The notes beneath the pieces were generated by a model. It was given only the letters and a program-made list of their open reading frames with translations, was not told where the DNA came from and did not search any database. From Dehalococcoidia bacterium (GTDB taxonomy: Bacteria > Chloroflexota > Dehalococcoidia > Lucifugimonadales > Lucifugimonadaceae): a DNA stretch of 59,364 nucleotides. The translations under genes were made by a program, and so were the position numbers. The DNA lies in NCBI GenBank assembly GCA_009693115.1, contig SHXW01000015.1, forward strand, positions 1-59,364, read 5' to 3'. Shown piece after piece: positions 52,666-59,364 of this stretch (positions are counted from its first letter, which is position 1; each line of letters starts with the position of its first letter).

Positions 52666-53131
52666 TGGTGTCCTTCAGTAGGTGATAGCGCGTCCGAAAG
52701 GGCGAGATTGCCAGGCAGCCTGAGCGAAAGCGCCCGGCGGCGCAGAGCGCGTTGATCAAGGATACGCCCGGCCCTCTGTGGCGGTGAGAGACATCACAAG
52801 CGACGCAATGGGCCAGTTTGAATCGTCACCCCGCACACTGACCCTTTCTGCCAAACGCTGGGTTTCGATTGACCGACCACCGGCGGCCCAGACGCCTTGT
52901 CTCATTATTCAGCGCGGTAACGAAGTGTTGTGACTGAGAACGAGCGCCGAGAACTCTTCAGTAATGGAGGCCGCCAGAAGATGTGAATGACGGAAGATGT
53001 TGACCATTTGGCCGACATGGTGTCCAGTCGGCAACAACACCCCGATCCGCCGCCTGTCCGGTCCCGGCAATCCGGTATTCATCAACCGTGGTCCCGCCAT
53101 CTGTTACGGAACCAACTCCAAGGAGTCGGTG
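52666..53131. other. Intergenic, 466 bp
   Basis: This region lies between the divergent Gfo/Idh/MocA gene and the small zinc-ribbon gene. No tRNA, promoter pair or additional gene could be supported. An open frame runs into the zinc-ribbon gene from 52997, but its first 45 residues look non-coding. Confidence 0.35.
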
Positions 53132-53317
53132 ATGGGCTATCCAGAGCACTGCGAACGCTGTGGCAGCGCCCTGATTACCACTAGTTTCGGGCCGAACGGC
53201 TTCAGGGTTTCGTGTGAGCAGTGCGGCGCCGTCCATGAACTTGATGACAACTTGGAGCCGGTGAAGCCATCCCCCTCGCCCACCTCCGCTGCATCCGTGG
53301 TGGCGCTAGAGGGGTGA
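53132..53317 (+). CDS. Small zinc-ribbon protein, 61 residues
   Basis: A 61-residue protein with two CxxC pairs, CERC and CEQC (residues 7-10 and 30-33), forms one zinc ribbon. A Pro/Ser-rich tail (VKPSPSPTSAAS) follows. AAGGAG at 53120-53125 stands 6 bp before ATG 53132, which fixes this start rather than the earlier frame opening at 52997. The role is unknown; such small ribbons often bind nucleic acid or act as adaptors. Confidence 0.7.
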   Translation: MGYPEHCERCGSALITTSFGPNGFRVSCEQCGAVHELDDNLEPVKPSPSPTSAASVVALEG

Positions 53318-53689
53318 CAGGCAGCTCGGCGACCTGTTTTTGCCCAAGATAGAGTCATTCCGAGCAGGGCGAGGAACCCCGGGCGGCTGGCTTCAGATGG
53401 CGTTCAACCTCATCCCCGATCGCGGCCGCGCGTTCCTACAACCGCCAACCGCGCCCTCGCACGGTTATTAGGTGATGAAACGGGGTGTCCCTACGCCAAC
53501 GGCTCAGGCCAGTGCTCCGTAGTCGACGGAGCCGCCGTCGCATGCGAGCCTAATGTGTGTCGGCCCGCACGCGAACAGGACTTCGGTGGTAGGGTAAAGA
53601 GTTGGGGTTCTTTCACCCCTCATTCAAGCCACCGCCGCGACTGTTGCGAGAGGTTGTGCATTGGGTGCGATGAGTAAAGTGGCGAACGA
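53318..53689. other. Intergenic, 372 bp, upstream of typA
   Basis: A small GGGGT-TCTTTC-ACCCC hairpin lies near 53606-53621. Nothing else was recognised; no clear typA promoter was found. Confidence 0.35.
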
Positions 53690-55609
53690 ATGACGATGCC
53701 CATTGTGGAAGCGAAGCCCATGATCAAAACTCGTGACGACATACGCAATGTGGCGATCATCGCGCACGTTGACCACGGCAAGACCACCCTTGTGGACGCG
53801 ATGCTCAAACAGTCCGGAGCCTTCCGGGCGAACCAGAACGTGGCCGAGCGAGTTATGGACTCGCTCGATCTCGAGCGAGAGAAGGGCATCACCATCCTGG
53901 CGAAGAACACCTCCGTCAGATGGCGAGTGGGGGAGGACGGGCTGTCATGGCGCGGAGATGGGCAGTCACATGTATTCAAGGTCAACATCATTGATACCCC
54001 TGGTCACGCGGACTTCGGCGGCGAGGTCGAACGCGGGCTGACAATGGTGGACGGGGTCCTGCTCCTCGTGGACGCTTCGGAAGGGCCACTCCCTCAAACG
54101 CGGTTCGTGTTGCGAAAGGCGCTGGCGCGCAACCTGCCCGTACTGGTCGTAATCAACAAGATCGACCGGTCGGACGCTCGCATCAAGGAGGTCGTGGACG
54201 AGGTTTATGGCCTGTTCATGGACCTGGATGCAACGGATCAGCAGATTGACTTCCCGATCGTTTACACAGTGGCCCGAGATGGCACGGCGACTCTCGACCC
54301 AACCGTCCCAGGCAAGGACCTGCGTCCGCTCTTTGATGTGTTGATCAAGTACATCCCGCCCCCCGCCTATAAAGAGGGACATGGCCTTCAGGCTCTCGTG
54401 ACGAACCTGGACGCAACGCCATTTGTAGGCCGGATCGCCCTCTGCCGAATCATCAATGGGACGATCCGCAAGGGGCAGATCGTATCGTGGTGCAAACGGG
54501 ACGGGAAAATCCAGCCTGTGAAGGTCACGGAGCTTTACGTGACGGAGGCGCTGGACAGGGTGCCTGCCACGGAGGCGAGTGCGGGCGACATCATAGCTGT
54601 GGCTGGCATAACGGAAATCAACATCGGCGAAACACTTGCCGATGAATTGGACCCCAAGCCCCTGCCTGTGATCAACGTTGACGAGCCTAGCCTGGCTGTG
54701 ACCCTGGGGATCAACACTTCGCCTCTATCAGGGGTTGATGGTGGCACAAAGCTGACGGCTCGCCTCCTTAAGAACAGGCTGGACGTAGAGACGCTGGGTA
54801 ACGTTTCCATACGTGTACTACCTTCAGACAGGCCGGACATGTGGATTGTGCAGGGGCGTGGCGAACTTCAGCTCGCAGTGCTTGTAGAGATGATGCGCCG
54901 GGAAGGGTTCGAGTTGACCGTGGGCAAGCCGGAGGTGGTGACGCGTACGGTGGACGGTAAGGTGCAGGAGCCCATGGAGACGCTTTCGATCGACGTCCCA
55001 GAGGCCTATATGGGAGTGATCACACAGATGCTGGGCATCCGCCGGAGCAAGATGACCCAGATGGTTAACCACGGGTCTGGCCGGGTGAGGATGGAGTTCA
55101 TAGTGCCTGCCCGCGGACTGATCGGGTTCCACAACGCCTTTATGATCGACACACGCGGCACAGGGCTGGCCTCGCATAACTTCGACCACTACGCACCCTG
55201 GCAGGGTGACATCCACACCCGCCCGACGCGGAGCATGCTCGCGGACAGGAGCGGAGCGGCAACTGGGTACGCCCTGTTGAACCTGCAGGAGCGCGGAACG
55301 CTGTTCATTGCCCCGGGCGACCCCGTATATGAGGGGATGGTGATCGGCGAGACCGGCCGTCCGAATGACATGGATGTGAATCCTGCTAAGGAAAAGAAGC
55401 AGACAAACGTGCGCTCCGAGACGCATGAACTGACTGTGAAGCTGTCGTCGTACCGCAGGCTGTCACTTGAAGAGGCACTGGAGTTCATCAAGGACGATGA
55501 GTGTCTTGAAGTCACTCCCAAGGCAGTGCGGATCAGGAAGGTGATCCTGAACGCTCACGAGCGCGATCGCCGCCGTGGCGCCAAGTCCGTGCGGGATGAC
55601 GACGAATAG
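53690..55609 (+). CDS. typA: Ribosome-associated GTPase TypA/BipA
   Basis: This 639-residue translational GTPase has G1 AHVDHGKTTL, the RGITI-type segment EKGITILAKN, G3 DTPGHADFGGEVER, G4 NKID, and the BipA-specific C-terminal domain (VNHGSGRVRMEFIVPARGLIGF, then TGLASHNFDHYAPWQG). It acts in ribosome assembly at low temperature and in stress. Two starts are possible: ATG 53690, used here, and ATG 53720, which gives the more usual N-terminus MIKTRDDIRNVAIIAHV. The length is about 25 residues more than E. coli BipA. Confidence 0.95.
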   Translation: MTMPIVEAKPMIKTRDDIRNVAIIAHVDHGKTTLVDAMLKQSGAFRANQNVAERVMDSLDLEREKGITILAKNTSVRWRVGEDGLSWRGDGQSHVFKVNIIDTPGHADFGGEVERGLTMVDGVLLLVDASEGPLPQTRFVLRKALARNLPVLVVINKIDRSDARIKEVVDEVYGLFMDLDATDQQIDFPIVYTVARDGTATLDPTVPGKDLRPLFDVLIKYIPPPAYKEGHGLQALVTNLDATPFVGRIALCRIINGTIRKGQIVSWCKRDGKIQPVKVTELYVTEALDRVPATEASAGDIIAVAGITEINIGETLADELDPKPLPVINVDEPSLAVTLGINTSPLSGVDGGTKLTARLLKNRLDVETLGNVSIRVLPSDRPDMWIVQGRGELQLAVLVEMMRREGFELTVGKPEVVTRTVDGKVQEPMETLSIDVPEAYMGVITQMLGIRRSKMTQMVNHGSGRVRMEFIVPARGLIGFHNAFMIDTRGTGLASHNFDHYAPWQGDIHTRPTRSMLADRSGAATGYALLNLQERGTLFIAPGDPVYEGMVIGETGRPNDMDVNPAKEKKQTNVRSETHELTVKLSSYRRLSLEEALEFIKDDECLEVTPKAVRIRKVILNAHERDRRRGAKSVRDDDE

Positions 55610-55622
55610 AGAGCGCCCGGAA

Positions 55623-55656
55623 AGACACCCCCTCATAAGAGGAGGTGTCTTGTTGG
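55623..55656 (+). terminator. Terminator after typA
   Basis: A hairpin AGACACC-C-CCTC/GAGG-A-GGTGTCT (55623-55634 with 55639-55650, one mismatch, loop ATAA) is followed by TGTTGGGG. It lies 13 bp after the typA stop; the T tract is weak. Confidence 0.7.
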
Positions 55657-55822
55657 GGTTTGCATCAGTGAAGCCGCAAGGTTCCGTTTCACCAAGTAGA
55701 TGACCTCAGGCAGCCGACCACGGCGCTCCAACCTGCGCGGACGGACCTTATACTGTCCGGCGTCCGCCCGCCCTGCCTTCCGTTGTCATCTTCCGTACCA
55801 CGCCACGCCTGCGGAGCCGTAA

Positions 55823-57457
55823 ATGCGACCTATCGCCGATGTTGCCGCCGACCTTGGGCTTTCGTTCTCTAACCTTGAGCCATACGGCCGCGACAAAGCG
55901 AAGATCCCGCTTGATGTGTTCCCGCAGGGGCGCGCTCAGGGTAAGTTGATCGTCGTGACGGCGATCACTCCGACGCCCGCGGGCGAAGGGAAGTCCACTA
56001 CCGCTGTGGGACTTGTGCAGGGCATGGCGAAGATCGGAAAACGCGTGGCCCTGACGATAAGGCAGCCCTCGCTCGGGCCAGTTTTCGGGCACAAGGGCGG
56101 CGGGACCGGTGGAGGTATGGCCACTGTGCAGCCGGCCACGGACATCAACCTGCATTTCACTGGTGATTTCCACGCCATAGCCTCTGCCCACAACCTGCTG
56201 GCGGCCATGACGGACAACTCGACCTACCGCAGGGCAATACCAGGCTTCTACCCGGAAGGGACCACGTGGCGCAGGGTCACAGACGCGGAAGACCGGTCGC
56301 TCAGGCGCGTGGTGACCGGAATAGGTGGGAGCGTGAATGCTCCACTGCGCGAGACGGGGTACGACATATCGGCGGCGTCAGAGATCGGGGCGATACTCGC
56401 TCTGGCGAAGGACTACCAGGATCTGCGGGAGCGCATTGCGAGCGTCGTCGTAGGTTGGACGAACGACTACAAGCCCGTTACCGCCGGGGATGTCCGCGCC
56501 GTGGGGGCGATGATGGCGCTCCTGCGGGACGCGATGAAGCCGAACCTGGCGCAAACGGCCGAAGGCCAGCCGGCCATCGTGCATACAGGTCCGTTCGGGA
56601 ACATAGCGCACGGGTGCTCCTCGATCGTGGCGGACCTGCTTGCGACCTCATGCACGGACTACACAGTAACGGAGGCAGGGTTCGGCACTGACCTGGGTTT
56701 TCAGAAGTTCATGGATATCAAGGTCCGTCAAGGTGGGCCGAAGCCGTCCGCCGCGGTTATCGTGGCAACGGTGCGCGGTTTGAAGTGGCACGGGGGCGTC
56801 GGGCAGGCGGACCTAACAAAGGCGGACCCTGACGCAGTGAAGAGGGGGGCAGAGAACCTGGCGAACGCGGTGCGTATCGTGAAGATGTACGGCCTGCCGG
56901 CTGTGGTGGCAATCAACCGCTTCCCGGATGACACGCCTTCAGAAATACAGGCCGTGAAGTCAGCGGCTATTGCCGCGGGCGCACTGGGCGTTGCGGAGGC
57001 GAAGGGGTTTGCCGATGGCGGAGATGGGATGAGGGAGCTTGCGGAGGCGGTTGTAGCCGCTTGTGAGTCGCCGTCGGATGTGAAGTTGCTGTACGAAGAT
57101 TCCCTCCCGACTACAGCGAAGGTCGAGAAGATGGCCAGGGAACTTTATCGGGCGGCGAAGGTGGAGTGGGGGCCGATGACCCGTACCACAGCACGCCGGT
57201 TCGAGGAGAACGGCTGGACCTTTCCCGTGTGTATGGCCAAGACGCACCTGTCTGTGTCCGCCGATCCGGCCCTGCGGGGCGCGCCTGTGGGACACACTCT
57301 GCCGATACGCGAGTTGCGCGTGCTGGCGGGTGCAAGGCAGGTGGTGGTTCTGGCGGGGGATATACAGACGCTGCCGGGGCTGCCCTCAGATCCGAATGCG
57401 TGGGACATTGACCTTGATGCCGACAGCGGCAGGATAACGGGTATCCTGAGCACATAG
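55823..57457 (+). CDS. fhs: Formate--tetrahydrofolate ligase
   Basis: This 544-residue ATP-dependent enzyme makes 10-formyltetrahydrofolate. It has the P-loop ITPTPAGEGKSTTAVGL, RQPSLGPVFGHKGGGTGGG, DINLHFTGDFHAI, TGPFGNIAHGCSSIVAD, TEAGFGTDLGFQKFMDIK and ATVRGLKWHGG. GGAG lies 7 bp before the ATG. The enzyme feeds one-carbon units into purine and formyl-methionine synthesis, or works in the Wood-Ljungdahl methyl branch. No other folate gene is next to it. Confidence 0.96.
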   Translation: MRPIADVAADLGLSFSNLEPYGRDKAKIPLDVFPQGRAQGKLIVVTAITPTPAGEGKSTTAVGLVQGMAKIGKRVALTIRQPSLGPVFGHKGGGTGGGMATVQPATDINLHFTGDFHAIASAHNLLAAMTDNSTYRRAIPGFYPEGTTWRRVTDAEDRSLRRVVTGIGGSVNAPLRETGYDISAASEIGAILALAKDYQDLRERIASVVVGWTNDYKPVTAGDVRAVGAMMALLRDAMKPNLAQTAEGQPAIVHTGPFGNIAHGCSSIVADLLATSCTDYTVTEAGFGTDLGFQKFMDIKVRQGGPKPSAAVIVATVRGLKWHGGVGQADLTKADPDAVKRGAENLANAVRIVKMYGLPAVVAINRFPDDTPSEIQAVKSAAIAAGALGVAEAKGFADGGDGMRELAEAVVAACESPSDVKLLYEDSLPTTAKVEKMARELYRAAKVEWGPMTRTTARRFEENGWTFPVCMAKTHLSVSADPALRGAPVGHTLPIRELRVLAGARQVVVLAGDIQTLPGLPSDPNAWDIDLDADSGRITGILST

Positions 57458-57465
57458 CCCGCGCC

Positions 57466-57496
57466 CAACCCCCTCTCCCAGCAGGAGAGGGGGTTG
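57466..57496. terminator. Perfect 13-bp hairpin after fhs
   Basis: CAACCCCCTCTCC (57466-57478), a CAGCA loop and its exact complement (57484-57496) follow the fhs stop by 8 bp. There is no T-tract. It is the longest member of the dispersed CCCTCTCC/GGAGAGGG palindromes and may act as a terminator or mRNA stabiliser. Confidence 0.55.
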
Positions 57497-57645
57497 ACCA
57501 GGCAAAGTCCAGACACAGACGAACACCTTTGGGACTCCAGAGTTCTCGGTTGAGGGTTCTGAGTTAAAGCCAGCGCAAGTCTCGCCAACAGTCATTCCCG
57601 AATTTCACCGGAATAGCGAACGTTGCCGGAATCCGAGGACTGCTC

Positions 57646-57984
57646 ATGCCAGCCGCATCTGCTTCGCACCGCGTTTCTTTTCACTGCCCTGACTGCCAGC
57701 GGGTTCTCACACCGCCGTATGCCCCGCCCACTGCGTTGAACTGCCCATCGTGCGGGACGAAAATGTCACCGCGCTCTCGGGGCGCAAGGCCGCACGTGCA
57801 ATGCCCGAAGTGCCACGCCATCTCAGATGCCTATGTTTCCGACCACTGCCCGAAGTGCGGTGGGACATGGCAGGCGTTCACAAGCATCACGTCCTCGGCA
57901 CAGACGCCGGAGGCCGCCTTCAAGCACGGAGTGAAGCCGCAAGGCGGGCCGACGGCGAACAACCTGGGCCCATGGACAAAGTAG
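57646..57984 (+). CDS. Double zinc-ribbon protein, 112 residues
   Basis: This small protein has four CxxC pairs: CPDC (14-17), CPSC (33-36), CPKC (53-56) and CPKC (68-71). They can form two zinc ribbons. The C-terminal 40 residues are polar and Gly/Pro-rich. I do not recognise a specific family. It stands between fhs and the final enolase-type gene, with its own terminator downstream. Its role may be nucleic-acid or protein binding, which is inference from the fold type. Confidence 0.7.
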   Translation: MPAASASHRVSFHCPDCQRVLTPPYAPPTALNCPSCGTKMSPRSRGARPHVQCPKCHAISDAYVSDHCPKCGGTWQAFTSITSSAQTPEAAFKHGVKPQGGPTANNLGPWTK

Positions 57985-58029
57985 GTCCGGTTCGTCCCTG
58001 TCTGTGACCCTTTTAGGGGAGTCAACCAC

Positions 58030-58062
58030 CGCCCTCTCTGACCGCGAGGGCGTTTTGTTTTG
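58030..58062 (+). terminator. Rho-independent terminator after the double zinc-ribbon gene
   Basis: CGCCCTC/GAGGGCG (58030-58036 with 58046-58052, loop of 9) is followed by TTTTGTTTTG, 45 bp after the stop. Confidence 0.85.
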
Positions 58063-58253
58063 CGCCATGTGCCGCCGGGCGTATCCTAGCCGCCGCCTGA
58101 GCAGGCGAGTGACTCGCTGAGGGCGGCACACCGCGGCAGGCCGAATACGGCGATATGATCAAGTCGTCCTTTCCGTGGAACCCGGGACTATTCGATGACA
58201 AGAGCGATGCGGCCGCGGCCCAACCATGGCCACGCAGGAGTGAGGAAAACACC

Positions 58254-59364
58254 ATGTCAAGGAAACCGCCGATAATCACAAAAGTAGACGTAACAGAGTT
58301 CGAATACGTGCTCAATGACATAGGGGCAGAGGGCACCATCAACATCCCTGTCTACCGGAAGGGTTCGAAGCTCACATCAAAGGCCCGGATGATCCGCATC
58401 TTCTCAGACCAGGGGGTGACGGGTGAATACCTCGGGGGATCGGCGACCGAGTATTCGGCGATCCCGATGTTCATCAAGGCCGTGCTGGGCCGGAACGCGC
58501 TGGCGCGCGAGACGATCTACAACGACGCAAAGCAGGCGCTCAGGCAACACGCGCGGATGGGCATGTCCCAGGTGGACATGGCGCTGTGGGACCTGGCTGG
58601 GAAGTGGTTCGACGTGCCGATCTACCAGCTCCTAGGCGAGCAGCGGAGGTCGTTCCCCGCCTACGCATCTACGTATTGCGGTGATCGCGAAAAAGGCGGG
58701 CTGAACACGCCTGAGGCTTACGCCGACTTTGCGGAAGAGTGTCTTGAGATGGGGTACAAGGCATTCAAGATCCACCCGTGGCAGGATGCACCGGTCGAAG
58801 AGCACGTAAGGCTGGTGGAAGAGGTCGGCAAACGGGTCGGAGGGAAGATGGACCTGATGCTGGACCCGTTCTGCGCCATCCTGACTTTTGCTGATGCCGT
58901 GAAGGTGGGCAGGGCATGCGATGCCTACAACTACTACTGGTATGAGGACCCGTTCAAAGACGGCGGTATCTCCGCATTCGCGCACCGAAAACTGCGCCAG
59001 ATGATCAAGACTCCCATCTTGCAGCTTGAACACTTGCGTGGTCTTGAGCCGCATGTGGACTTCATCGTCGCGGACGGGACGGACTTTGTACGGATTGACC
59101 AGGACTATGACGGTGGCATCACGGGCGTAATGAAGATCGCCCATGCGACGGAGGGGTTCGGACTGGACGTGGAACCGCACGGGCCCGGCCCTTCCCGCAG
59201 GCAGTGCATGGCGGCCATGCGTAACTCCAATTACTACGAACTCGGGCTGGTGCACCCGCAGGCGAAGCCCTTCCACCCCCACATATACCTGAATGGCTAT
59301 TCGGACGACCTGGACGCGATAGACAAGCAGGGAAACCTGACCGTGCCGGACGGCCCGGGCATGG
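58254..59364 (+). CDS. Enolase-superfamily (mandelate racemase/muconate cycloisomerase) protein, 3' truncated
   Basis: The frame is open from ATG 58254 to the right edge, giving 370 residues without a stop. The superfamily core is complete: RMGMSQVDMALWDLAGKWFDVPIYQLLG, K172-I-H174 in FKIHPW at the KxK position, metal ligands Asp204 (LMLDPF), Glu231 (YWYEDPF) and Glu259 (LQLEHL), and His309 in VEPHGPGPS. GTGAGGAAA lies upstream of the ATG. It is the second enolase-superfamily gene in the window and is clearly different from the rhamnonate-dehydratase-like one. Substrate is unknown. Confidence 0.88.
   Translation, partial: MSRKPPIITKVDVTEFEYVLNDIGAEGTINIPVYRKGSKLTSKARMIRIFSDQGVTGEYLGGSATEYSAIPMFIKAVLGRNALARETIYNDAKQALRQHARMGMSQVDMALWDLAGKWFDVPIYQLLGEQRRSFPAYASTYCGDREKGGLNTPEAYADFAEECLEMGYKAFKIHPWQDAPVEEHVRLVEEVGKRVGGKMDLMLDPFCAILTFADAVKVGRACDAYNYYWYEDPFKDGGISAFAHRKLRQMIKTPILQLEHLRGLEPHVDFIVADGTDFVRIDQDYDGGITGVMKIAHATEGFGLDVEPHGPGPSRRQCMAAMRNSNYYELGLVHPQAKPFHPHIYLNGYSDDLDAIDKQGNLTVPDGPGM

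Noticed and set aside
52997-53131. 45-residue extension of the small zinc-ribbon protein
   Set aside because: AAGGAG stands 6 bp before ATG 53132, and the extension looks non-coding.
1-59364. CRISPR arrays, insertion sequences, phage genes
   Set aside because: The only tandem repeats are the coding FG-GAP units; no transposase, integrase or spacer-repeat pattern was seen.

Overview
The window reads as a high-GC chromosome segment from a member of the Chloroflexota, most likely a Dehalococcoidia/SAR202-type lineage. The basis is indirect. The cell-division cluster is cut down to mraZ-rsmH-ftsA-ftsZ with no mur, ftsI, ftsW or ftsQ genes, as expected for bacteria without peptidoglycan. Lipoproteins and surface proteins carry Thr/Pro 'TPTPTP' linkers. 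The second half has the mix of enolase-superfamily proteins, flavin monooxygenase-like proteins, SDRs, an Ldh-family oxidoreductase and Gfo/Idh/MocA enzymes known from SAR202 genomes. No rRNA, tRNA, insertion sequence, phage gene or CRISPR array was recognised.

Layout: 1-3.7 kb is surface and lipoprotein genes: a truncated FG-GAP repeat protein with a sortase-like tail, a DUF3179 lipoprotein and a TPR lipoprotein. 3.9-11.6 kb is housekeeping: holA, a DUF1232 membrane protein, a divergent ychF-like gene, an unknown gene, hemW, selB and another unknown gene. 12-24 kb is a long minus-strand run: moaB/mogA-like, trmD, rplS, priA, def, cca, secD, secF, nfo and a small zincin metallopeptidase. 24.4-28.4 kb is the plus-strand division cluster, preceded by a likely MraZ operator. 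28.9-32.6 kb is nrdR and the B12-dependent ribonucleotide reductase nrdJ. 33-39.5 kb holds an NHL-repeat protein, pdxA, proC-yggT with a convergent DUF167 gene, two overlapping SDR genes and birA.

40-52.7 kb is mainly accessory metabolism: acetamidase/formamidase, a luciferase-like monooxygenase, a HemL-like aminomutase with a basic tail, a FIST sensor, a CinA-like/nucleotidylyltransferase gene pair, an MMPL exporter behind a perfect CRP-type palindrome, an Ldh-family dehydrogenase, a rhamnonate-dehydratase-like enolase and a Gfo/Idh/MocA oxidoreductase. 53-59.4 kb returns to core functions (typA, fhs, two small zinc-ribbon proteins) and ends inside a second enolase-superfamily gene that runs off the window.

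The points most worth a second look are: an SDR pair in which one partner has lost its catalytic lysine and glycine motif; a translationally coupled CinA-like/NMNAT-like pair; a MoaB-like gene with no ATG, GTG or TTG start, apparently starting at ATC behind a perfect ribosome binding site; the MraZ box; the perfect TGTGA-N6-TCACA site; a promoter plus terminator-like leader before proC; and unusual C-terminal tails on peptide deformylase and ribosomal protein L19.
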